In this document: one piece after another, positions 22,302-31,639 of the stretch
How the letters are laid out: each line of letters starts with the position of its first letter
Numbering within the stretch: the first letter of the stretch is position 1
Source of the DNA: Amblyomma americanum
Lineage: Eukaryota > Arthropoda > Arachnida > Ixodida > Ixodidae
Assembly: GCF_052857255.1 (NCBI RefSeq)
Contig: NC_135498.1
Location: 161,228,624 to 161,292,623 of the forward strand
Direction: 5' to 3'
DNA: 64,000 nucleotides
Notes under the pieces: generated by a model
Database searches by the model: none
What the model was told of the DNA's origin: nothing
Seen by the model: only the letters and a program-made list of their open reading frames with translations
Position numbers and translations under genes: made by a program

Positions 22302-23506
22302 ATTATGACCGCAGGAGCTGTGAATCGTACCTGATTCACAAATTTAACACAGTCTCGAGCGGCATCAACGAAACAGTAGGCCGGCTATCATGCTTACACA
22401 CTCAATAGATGTAACAAATAGTTATCCCAGACTCCTAGAATAATAATTATTCCAGACTATCCCAAATAATTATCCCAGACCCATAGAATGGGCGGCAGCA
22501 TGCATAACAAGCATAGCTTCCGACGTGTTTTCCTTTGTTCACTTGCATTGTCACCATTTTTTTCACTTGCATTGTCCCACATTTACTGCTATTTTCTTTC
22601 CCATTTTTATTATTATTCCAATCTTGTATTGTCGCGCATTGTATTATATTGTCACCCATTTGCTGTTATCCCCCTCATTTTTTTGCTGTCATGTCAATCT
22701 TCGCTTCATACATTGATGAATTGTTTACTCTGAATGGTCATTTGTCTTGCGGTAGATTGTACTTCCGACTCATTGCAGTTCGTTTCTGGTGTTGGATTTA
22801 TTGTTAGCCTCGTCTTTTGTCTGTATCTGTATGCGTGTGTACGGAGTGCCCTTCTAAGGATTGATTAGGAACTTGTATTTTTTTATTTCTCTCGTGTTGC
22901 CACCACCGTTCTCTGAATGCATATTACCAAGCCTTGTACAATGGCTCTTCTTTCCTTTTTTACTACTTTCTTTCTTTTTTTCTTTTTTCGTCTTTTTTTT
23001 TATTAGAGGCCTCGTTTGCATTCCTCTTTACTCCCCCTCCCCCCCCCCCCCCCCCCACACCAGTTTCTCTGGAATGTAGCTTCCTCCTTGTACAGAGGTC
23101 GAGCCCTTCACGCTTGTCACCAAAATGCTGAGAGGAGCGACACCTCGAGGGCCTTTCCAAGGCAGCCCTGAGGTGGTGGTAAAGAACCTCCCCCTTTTTT
23201 ATATTTTTATTATCTTAATCTTTTTATTCCTTTGTTATTAAAAAAAATTTTCGGCCCCTTGGGAACACCTGCATTCAGGTTAGGAGACGCCATCTTAGAT
23301 TGTCACCGATTCTCTCTCTTCCTTTGTTAAAAAAAAATGTTCTTCCTGGTAGTGTTTTGTACTCGTGCTGTGCTGTAAACTTTGTACCTCGCGCACGCTC
23401 TATAAAAGCTGCGTGTTTCAAACGCTGTACTACACTCTAAAAAGGCTGGTCCTCCAGCCGAAACGTCGTGAATTAAATCCTGTTATGTTTCTTCAATTTT
23501 TGGTGA
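22302..23506 (+). repeat. Right arm of the large inverted repeat (PLE noncoding region)
   Basis: Reverse-complement match of 13895-15480 without its extra internal duplication. It carries the hairpin GGCTGG-TCCT-CCAGCC at 23444-23459, followed by GAAACGTCGTGAATTAAATCC. It ends in TTTTTGGTGAT and a short TA tract, with no PLE ORF after it. Confidence 0.85.
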
Positions 23507-23894
23507 TTATATATATATATATATATAGTCACGTAGTGGTGACGGCAGTCGAAGCTGCGATGAAGACGGACGAAAGCGTCTTCTAAAACTGTTTATTGGG
23601 CTGACTTGCACCCAATATGGACTAAATCACTCGGCGGCGGCGAAGCGACGAGCGTGCTCGGCGGTCGTCGAACAGAATGCCCGCCGCTGTCGGCCGTGCT
23701 CAATTTAAAGCTGATAGCGAACTTTCGAGATAAAGCGTGCAAAGTTTCTAGAACATTCCAGAACAACTTAGAATCAGCTCTGCCTGGCTGCGATCAATCG
23801 AGATAAATCTAGTCGCGTCTTGCGTCGCAAAGAAAGCGATAAGGTGGTGTGGCGACAGATTTGAAAAACGAACAAACACTGCAAATATTCGCGG

Positions 23895-23898
<4 letters not shown>
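23507..23898 (-). mobile_element. LTR-like fragment between (TA)n tracts
   Basis: Unknown repeat bounded by a short TA tract on the left and a long one on the right. The minus strand has AATAAA (rc at about 23600) 70-80 bp before its end at GTGAC, as expected for the polyadenylation part of an LTR. It has no coding content. LTR identity is a guess. Confidence 0.3.

Positions 23899-23987
<89 letters not shown>
23899..23987. repeat. (TA)n microsatellite
   Basis: About 88 bp of alternating TA at the right-hand break of the RTE element. It mirrors the tract at 6041-6077. Confidence 0.97.
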
Positions 23988-23991
<4 letters not shown>

Positions 23992-24190
23992 GACATAAGG
24001 CTCATCTACACCTGATTCCGCAATCCCTGTATGACTGCTCAGGTTTCCACTGAGTCGAATGCTTTCTCATAATCAATGAAGGCTATATATAGGGGTTGGT
24101 TATATTTTGCGCATTCCTTTATTATCTGATTGATAGTATGAATAAGATCTATTGTGGAATATCCTTTACGAAAGTCTGCCTGACCATTTC
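23988..24190 (-). mobile_element. RTE-clade LINE, 5' part of the split copy
   Basis: The minus strand reads NGQADFRKGYSTIDLIHTIN, then [16 protein letters not shown] and GLRNQV. This is the RT segment that directly precedes the residues encoded at the right edge of 5082-6040. Compared with the plus-strand RTE at 33919-34110, only about 12 bp are missing between the two pieces. Its 5' truncation point is next to the target duplication at 24191. Confidence 0.85.
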
Positions 24191-24202
24191 AAAAGGAGTA
24201 TA
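24191..24202. repeat. Right target-site duplication of the RTE insertion
   Basis: AAAAGGAGTATA, paired with 5070-5081. Confidence 0.7.
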
Positions 24203-24840
24203 CTTTGCACAATTTTGAGATAAAACATTTTGTCGTGGGCATATTTGTAGACTTCACTCGGGCATTTGACTGTATTTGTCATAATATCCTTTTCCAAAAT
24301 TTAGAGCACTATGGCATCCGTGGTCTTCCGCTGACATTATTAAAAAGCTATCTCTCACATAGGTATCAGTTTGTTTCCGTTCATTACTTGGTGTCAAGAA
24401 AAAAAAACAAATAATATCCGGTGGCCCACATGGTAGAACTTTGGGTCCGTTGCTCTTCATCCTATATATAAATGATTTGGTTAATATCTCGACAGAAGCT
24501 AAATTTATTCTGTATGCTGACGATAGCAGTCTATATACAACGCCTTCTACTGTCACAAGGCTATTCTAAAGGCAAACTATGTCTTACGAGCGTTATGTTT
24601 GTGGACGGCAAATTACCACCTGGAATTAAATGCTACGAAAACAAAACCAACCATTTTTCAACCCAGGGGTAAGCACGCTGCAAAAATTGAGTATACGATG
24701 TCTAGATCTTCTAAGATTGAAATTATGCAGTGCGTTAAGGTTCTTGGTGTACATTTTTAGAATCATTTAAAATGGGATGACCATGTATATTTTGCGCTGA
24801 AGAAACTGATCGGTGTGCTAGGAATGCTAAATCGAAACCG
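24203..24840 (+). mobile_element. CR1-like LINE fragment, central RT part
   Basis: Continues the reading of 4683-5081: LHNFEIKHFVVGIFVDFTRAFDC, LEHYGIRGLPLTLLKSYLSHRYQFVSV, GGPHGRTLGPLLFILYIND and ILYADDSSLY (catalytic YADD near 24512), then GVLGMLNRNR before it breaks off into PLE sequence. Stops and frameshifts are present and the 3' end of the element is missing. Confidence 0.8.
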
Positions 24841-25307
24841 TCCTCAACTGGTTTTCTGTGGGAAGTTCCCTCGTCAAGGTCAAGCCAGAGATAGTCGTTT
24901 CAAGACAGTTTGTGATGAGGCTCACATGGACAGTGGTATGGTCCCCTGGCTGACAGTCAAACAGGATGAGATAATTGTCAACATGCCTGAATATACGGGT
25001 GGTCCTGAAAGTGCTAAGCTGCCTTTCTACGTTTCTGTTGTGGTAAGCCAAAACGAGGTCGCTGAGCGCGGGGGCTAAGCAGGAACCAATGCACACTCCT
25101 TTCTTTCGGGTGTAAATGTCGCTTTCAAAGGCGACAAAGGGCGACCAAGGGCGACCGCAGGTAACATTACAGTAGTCCAGGAAGGTTTCCATGTTAGTGC
25201 CACACGCATTCTGGAAACGAACGACGTCGTACTCGTCGATGACTACATTTAGAATGTCGCCATGTGGCAGGGAACAGTAAAAGTCCTTTACATCTACTGA
25301 GAAATCA
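24841..25307 (-). mobile_element. Penelope-like element fragment, RT core
   Basis: Minus-strand frame with SVDVKDFYCSLPHGDIL (RT motif A) at about 25260-25305, GVCIGSCLAPALSDLVLA (motif B) near 25070-25120 and HVDNYLILFD near 24970, where the usual Y-x-DD has decayed to HVDN. It ends in LTRELPTENQLR at the junction with CR1 sequence. It is N-ward of the PLE piece at 3856-4682. Confidence 0.82.
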
Positions 25308-25802
25308 CTTCCTGATGATGAGACATTGGTAGCGAAGGTAATTCCGAAACATCGGAGGAAATCCGACTGCGCAGTCTGCTCGTGTGCACCCCCCCCCCCC
25401 CGCCCTGCCCCGCAACCAGTTTTGGGTCGGTGTAGTTTCGGCTACTAGACTTCTTGTGCAACGCCACCTGTGGGAATGGGTATGGCCGGGACCCATACTC
25501 TAAGGATGCTAACCCCATGGGGGCAGGGACTCCCACGGGACTGTGAGGGCCAGTTGCGCCCGTGAGCTCCTATGCCGGGCCGAAGCAGGCCTGGGTTTAT
25601 ACTCAGTATTTACCCATGGAATCCGCCACGGAAGGCATGTACGAATTGAATAAAGATTTTGAATTACATGCTACTTCCCTCCGTACAAGGCGGCCTGCCC
25701 CTACGGCTACCGAGGCGCCGGTTTCTGGTTCCGCAGAAACCAAGTGCGCGGGGGGTTTTTACAGTACCCGGGCTCTAAACCGACGCCTCGGTGAAGCGGT
25801 CT
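25308..25802 (+). other. PLE-terminus-like and unassigned sequence
   Basis: Begins at the point where PLE RT breaks off, with CTGATGATGAG (25311-25321) and CCGAAACATC 25 bp later. This resembles a decayed ribozyme-bearing PLE terminus in the opposite orientation. After a C-run (25389-25402) there is a GC-rich stretch of unknown origin. An 80-codon open frame at 25562-25804 matches nothing I know. Confidence 0.3.
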
Positions 25803-25957
25803 AAGGCGGGTTCACACTGGCGCGTCGCTGAGGTCACGCGCCGATTTCGGACAATTAGTTACGATTTCCGAAGCGCCAGGAAAGCGGGGAAGGAGCGCAA
25901 CAAATCAGTTTAAACTTGTTGCGCGACCTCCGCGACTTGCCAGTGTGAACCCGCCTT
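25803..25957. mobile_element. MITE, 155 bp, with inverted repeats of at least 19 bp
   Basis: AAGGCGGGTTCACACTGGC at 25803-25821 is the exact reverse complement of 25939-25957. Similarity continues inward for about 20 bp with mismatches. It has no coding capacity. The flanks (T/TAA) do not settle the target duplication, so the superfamily is open. Confidence 0.8.
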
Positions 25958-28258
25958 TAAGGCGGCCGCAGGGTCGTAAAGGTCGTTGCGGGACGCCGAT
26001 GAAGTGGGTTGTAGTACGACCGAAAGCATGCACCGTCGATGTTGTGGAGTGTCAGCGGAGTAGGTCGGGGTTATGTTACTCTAAGCTAAGTTCTTGCTCC
26101 ATGGCCCGATCAGCCCCGCCTTGTACACTGCATCCTTTGAAGGTGCGGAGCACGCGAGGGTGTGGGGGAGAAAATAAGAAGAGCATGGTTGGGTCCCCGA
26201 GGAGGTGTTAGGTCGTGGTGACGAGGGCCGGTGGGTCGACAGGCTGACGATCTGAGTCTATGCTGGTGGGATCACATTATACATACTTCCGGCGTCTGAA
26301 AAACCGCGAAATGCACTCGACGGCTATAACAAATAGGTTGGAAACATCCCTGTGAGCCGGAATATCCGGTGACCGGTTCTGCGGTGAGAACTGGCTGAGG
26401 AACCAGTCGTCATGGAGGGGAGCGAGGTAGCAACCGCGTGTTAGGTTCTCCTGTCGCCGGTGGTCGGGGCCCGTTGCGTTTGGTGGGTGGTCGGTCATCC
26501 CGTGGGTGGGGGCAGCACCACTGGGCAATCTTGACGCCCTCTCTGTCCTGGTCAGGCTGGCCAGTTCTAGAGTCAAGACATATGCGAATGATCAGAGCAA
26601 AAAACTCTCTGTCCCCTTTCCCGTTCAAACTCTCACAACCCGTTTCCTGACAACCATATATCCCATCTTAACAGCCCATCCTTACCACTAATTTCCAAGG
26701 GAGATCAGAAGTGTCTCTCTGGGCACGCTTCTCCGGCAGTGCGTCGCTAAAGTAGGATTACCTTTATATTTATTTCAGACCTTCGTGCGGCTAAATCTCC
26801 CATTGCCCGAAGGCCTCATATTTTATATTACAACTGAAATTATACCCGCGAAACATTAGCGATGCGGGCGAGGCTTGCTTTTCTGTGTATTCATTTTAAC
26901 GCCTCAATATACCATATGTACCATATGTAGTTGAACTGATCTAATGTAGGTAGGGCTTGCTTTATGGCGGCAGCGTGAGGGATTAGAGACACCAGAATTC
27001 TTTGGAGTGTGTTCTAGCTCTGGAATCATGGGCACGATGGTAAACATGGATCACCACGTGGAATTCGTCAGGACCCAATAATTAATTTGCAATTGAATTT
27101 TTTTATTGTAGTAAGGCGCGCATCGCTTATCTACTGCAACATTGAGCAAGGGGGCTATGAGATTACCAGGGAGCTATGAATGCAAAGTAGAGACTTGTGA
27201 ATGTAGTACATCTCGGAATTAATCAATGAATCCGATCGCGCCATACCGTCAAAACCGAGCTTCAGCGTCCCCTCCAATTTTTAAGGACATGAAATCACTG
27301 TTATAAAAACAGAAATCACAAAGCATAATGTACATTTGTCTTTGGCCAAGGAAGACACTCCTGAACGTATGTTAAAAATTCGCTTCATAAAGCAATTTTC
27401 AGCTATATCTTCCTTCCTTTTTCACCAGGTGAGCACGTGCCTTAGCCGTATTTTCACCCATGAAGAAAATGGACGTGCTTGAAAATTTAGCTAGGTGACA
27501 AAAACCGTGGGTGTTTAGAGTTAACCGAGAACGTGGCACTAAACACTTTCTTAACGCCGCAGAGTCACGAAGATTCGGTGGCCCTGAGGTCAGTAGCGAG
27601 TTTCGTATGCTAGGAAAAATTGTTTCGCCCTGACCGCGCCTACCGCAACTACCGCAGCTACTAGGGACTGCGCAGCTGCATCATGCCCAGCGTGCAGCCG
27701 AAGCAGCGTATCTTAAGCAGTCGCTTTACTCTGCTATATGCGTAGCAGCAAAAATGGGGAACAATATTCAATTTTTCGTATCGGCAATCGGGATTCGTTT
27801 TTCCAAGCTTCTCCATCTTTCTCGGCACGCGCGGGCCAATTCTTTTCGCGTCGCCTTAACCGATTTTTATGGCAACGGCAAGTGGCAGTGCTGCATTAAA
27901 AAATGTTTTAAATGTACATTAGCTGACGAGCGTTTTTTCGTTAGTAATTAATGTGCAGAAAATACAACTAACCGCCTGAAACAATAATGCCTTAAGTTGT
28001 TTCATTTTCTCGGATGCACACCTGAAAACCACGAGGACAGTCTGTGAATAACGGCCTGAGGGGCGAGGTGGTGCATGCTGAAATGAACGACGGTGCAACA
28101 AGCACACTAAAAAAAAGGGACACCACATTTTGTGACTTTATATGCGCCAAAAAATTTTGCCTACTTTAGCCACGGGTTCAATGGTTAGCTAACTCCGGAT
28201 GCATAGTACGGCTGAGAATAAAGAGGCTGGTAAAAAGAACATATTTTTGCTGCAGCGG
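25958..28258. other. No recognised gene
   Basis: GC-rich to about 26560, then AT-rich. No domain or clear repeat was seen. Confidence 0.4.
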
Positions 28259-28550
28259 CCTTTTTATTGCCACGGAAAATACGTAAGTACATGGAGGAAT
28301 GAACAGACAACCATGCACCGAGGCGCTTCAAATGATGATTCCTTCCGCAGTTGCACGTACGCGTAGCCAGCGGTATGCAGAAGTGTCCGCGTTGAGCTGG
28401 CGCAGGCTTCTTACTCAGGCTTGCTCTTCGTAAACGAAGGAACTACGCACTCGAATTGTCACACAAGCACAGCAACATCGTCGTCGTCTGAAGAGTCGCT
28501 GAAGGAATCGTCAGCGGCTGGCGTCGACAAGATTTCGTGAGATTTTTCGT
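28259..28550 (-). other. Possible terminal exon with acidic tail and polyadenylation signal
   Basis: The minus strand reads EHEKSHEILSTPAADD, then an acidic-serine run (SFSDSSDDDD) and VAVLV with a TGA at 28459-28461. An AATAAA (reverse complement of 28262-28267) lies 190 bp downstream. The open part is only about 30 codons and begins just after an in-frame stop. It could be the last exon of a host gene, but the acidic tail would also fit an old DNA-transposon transposase. Confidence 0.25.
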
Positions 28551-28724
28551 GTTCTCAAGTCCACGAGGAACGTCACGTACAGGACCACATCACGTCGGCT
28601 ACTATGCATAAAGTACAGCTTGTGGCAGGAAATAGTCAGGATTTCAGTGACCATTAGAGTTCCTAATTTGAAAAAAAAAACGCCATTTCAATGTGCACAA
28701 GGTCCTCGTCCTGAAAAATTGTCG

Positions 28725-28890
28725 CTTATCCGAGCAGCGAACGACCGGGTCGTCTGCATGATTCGGGAAGATGAGGTGCCAGGGAGCAGGAAGTTCTCAC
28801 CATGAACACCATACCTTGTCTTGGCAGCGAGCGAACGGGTCGCCTCCACTATTCGGGGCGCTGAGATGCCAGGGAGGAGGTCTGCACGAC
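28725..28890. repeat. Two-copy degenerate tandem repeat, about 92 bp
   Basis: The blocks GCAGCGAACGACCGGGTCGTC...GAGGTGCCAGGGAGCAGG and GCAGCGAGCGAACGGGTCGCC...GAGATGCCAGGGAGGAGG lie 92 bp apart and share most positions. Confidence 0.6.
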
Positions 28891-29589
28891 ATGCAGGGTC
28901 GGCATGATATGACATGGCTACAGAACAACTTCTCTTTTTATAGGCAGAAGGGCAGGAGGTTGGTTAGGGAAATGGAGCAGTCTTTATTGGGACGTCCTTT
29001 CACACTAGGGGACCCCTAATGCTCTTCAAATCAAGATTGTGGGGCAGAATACACTCTCTAGCCAAAGGGTTCGAGCGATCTTCAGGACGTCGCGGATAAT
29101 CGGAATAAGCGATAGTTACCCCTTTTTATCTGCGATCCTCTTTGATAGCACACTAGCAGCTCCAAGGGGATCAACCAAGGATCCGTGAGAATCACTCCAC
29201 ACCAATGCCTGCAGGGTCTCGTTTGAGGGACATTTGCTCTTTTTTTTTTGCAATTGTATCCTACTACAGGCAAAAAAAAATCTGTAGTGGAGGCTTCATC
29301 CCTGCCCACTTTTTAAATCTCTTTTAGAAGCCTGGTTTGCTTATCTGTTGCCTCCCCCTTGTCCACCGTCAATGGTCACCCCAATGATAAGCAGTGAAAG
29401 GTTTATATCTGGGAGTTCCAGGGAGAAGGACAAAATATTAAGCCTCTCAATTTCAGCATTGTATGACATGAGTCTCTCGGTATCTGGCATTCGCATTCAA
29501 GGTTGGCGTGTATGCCGCTATCAGAAGAATCCGCTCGAATGTTATATAAATGCGATTAATGGAAACCGATTGAACAGCACTAACAGATA
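28891..29589. other. Unassigned, possible LINE or retroelement 3' end on minus strand
   Basis: The minus strand has a short open run (LVDPLGAASVLSKRIADKKG) ending near 29120 and an AATAAA (rc at 28983-28988). It looks like a retroelement 3' end, but I cannot name the family. It has an internal run of T and A. Confidence 0.25.
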
Positions 29590-31055
29590 GGACGGAAGAG
29601 AAGAACACGAACACAAGCGCTAACAACTAAATGATTTACTGCGACAGGGAAGGCAGCAATAAAAAGGAAACATGGCAAGCAAAACAGAAAGCATCAAACA
29701 TTTCGGGGAACGTCCGCAACCGGTTACTATCAAATGGTGTCACTGACCAAGATTCACAAGCTATTGCAGAATCAGAGCCAACAACGACTGGCTAACACAC
29801 GTGTCACCGTAGTCACGTATGTTGTGTGCCTCGCAGTTGAGACGTGAGGTCGAGTCTTTATATTTGGCGATGATGATGGTCTTTTCGAAAAGTGCTTCGC
29901 AGTCCGTACAATATATGCCCACGTTGTTCTGCGTGATTCGTTGTCTACATCTTTCGCGTGCTCGTGTAGACGGTCATTGATACAGCAGTCTGTCTCACCG
30001 ATATAGTATCAGTCACAAGACAAAGGTATCTTTTAAGCAGCACTGCAGCAGCAGGTAGCAAACTTTTTCCGGTGCTTTTTTTCGCAGTCCTTTTTCACTT
30101 TTTCTTGGTTGACTAGCTTGCACATCCACTTAGTTTGTTCCTGGAGGAGAAAAGCAATCTCACGCCAGCTCGGCCCGCAATCTTCTACCAATTGAGTGAC
30201 ATCTTTTGTACATATGGGATGCATGCGGTCTTTTTCTTATCTGATTGATTAGCGTTGTGCACACATTCTTCTGAATTTTCCGTTCCGCGATCAATGACTC
30301 AGCTGTGTTTGACAGCAACTTCAAAGGGTGCCCTGCAGTATAGACATCCTTTCTATTTGTGCGTCGAAGCTTGACTGGGTTTCAAGCATTAAAAACCTGG
30401 AAAATGCGGCTTTTATGCACGTTTTGGCGATTACGAGCTTCACTATTTTTCAGTAAGCCGACTAAAATAGCGGAATGCTCTTCCGAGAGCGAGGTGAATA
30501 AACCCAACACACAAGTTCATCGGATGCCACAAGTTCCACATCTAGAAACCTTAATGTATATTTAGCATGAAACTCTATGATCACTTGTCAGTTAAGTTCC
30601 ATGCAGAACGCGTAAAAAAAATCTTAGTAGCAGTTTGCTTGGCGTGAACCTGTCGATAAGAAACTAAAAGTCATCGACCTTAACAATGCTCGCGTCATCA
30701 AGCTTGGCCTGAAGACGCCTGTCGTAACAAGCTAAAAGTAGGCCATTGAGTATGGGAGCAAGGCTGGATTCAATGCACACCCCACCCCGAGTCTTTGGAT
30801 GGACAGTTTGTCTTCAATACTAGCGAACGTAGACTGCAAATTCAAGTTAGGCATTTCTCAAGACATGCTATTCATTTATCCCACACGCGTTCTGAAACTT
30901 GGTGACGCCAGAACGGTCAACGCACTGGTTGATTTACGCGGTCACAGCATTCTGAGGCAGAAATAATTGAAATCCTTAACATCGGCAGAAAAGGTTCTTA
31001 CATGACCTCAGATTTTGTTCTGCAAGAAGTATGACACTGCCTTATGTTTCCAGAA
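29590..31055 (-). mobile_element. Penelope-like element, decayed, RT core to 3' end
   Basis: On the minus strand, in broken frames: FSADVKDFNYF (motif A) near 31000, GVCIESSLAPILNGLLLACYDRRL near 30740, VDDF near 30685, RFLDVELVASDELVCWVYS near 30530, linker AGHPLKLLSNTAESLIAERK near 30290, and GIY-YIG start KIPLSCD-YYIGETDCCINDRLHEH near 29960-30030. The typical end (ACAAGCGCTAACAAC) is at 29609-29623. Many stops make it inactive. Its 5' part is cut off at about 31055, where an oppositely oriented copy begins. Confidence 0.8.
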
Positions 31056-31630
31056 TCGACTGGCTAAAATCGACTTTTGGCTTCTAAGACAGGCGTCGAC
31101 GCAACCATTGTTAAGGTCAGCCGTTACAACGTTAACTTTCTAGTTCTTTATCGCTAAGGTCACGCCCAGAAAACTTCTACTCAGATATTTTACGCGTTCC
31201 GCATGGAACGTGACTGGCAACTGACCGTCGAGTTTCCTACTAGCAATAGAATAAGGTTTTTAGGATTTTGAACTTGTGCTATCCAAATGAACACGTGTGC
31301 TGGGTTTATTCACCGCGCTCCAGGAAGAGCGTTCTCCCATTTCAGTCAGATAGTGAAGCTCGTAATCGCCAAAACGTGCATAAAAGTATCATTGTACAGG
31401 TTTTGCATGCATCAAACCCAGGCAAGCTTTGACGCACAAATAAAAAGGTTAACTGCTGCAGGGCACCCTTTGAATTTGCTACCGAAGGTAGCTGAGTCAT
31501 TGATCGCCGAAAGGAACATTCAGGCGGACGTATGCACCAGCGCTGATCAATCAGCTAAGAAAACGACCGCATGCATCCCATATGTGCAGTCAGGCCAGAA
31601 TGCATTTGCATTTACCGTGCTTTTCTACTT
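31056..31630 (+). mobile_element. Penelope-like element, decayed, inverted partner
   Basis: Plus-strand frames show TIVKVSRYNVNFLVLYR, MERDWQLTVEFP and IRFLGF, then from 31287 CAGFIHRAPGRAFSHFSQIVKLVIAKT, SFDAQIKRLTAAGHPLNLLPKVAESLIAERN and ACIPYVQSGQN. This is the same segment (palm end to linker) as in the minus copy, in the opposite direction. The GIY-YIG part is missing and RTE sequence starts at about 31640. Confidence 0.8.
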
Positions 31631-31639
31631 TGCAGCCTA

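Noticed and set aside
25311..25346. Second hammerhead-like motif (CTGATGA...CGAAAC)
   Set aside because: The intervening 25 bp do not form a convincing stem II, so it is kept only as a possible decayed PLE terminus.
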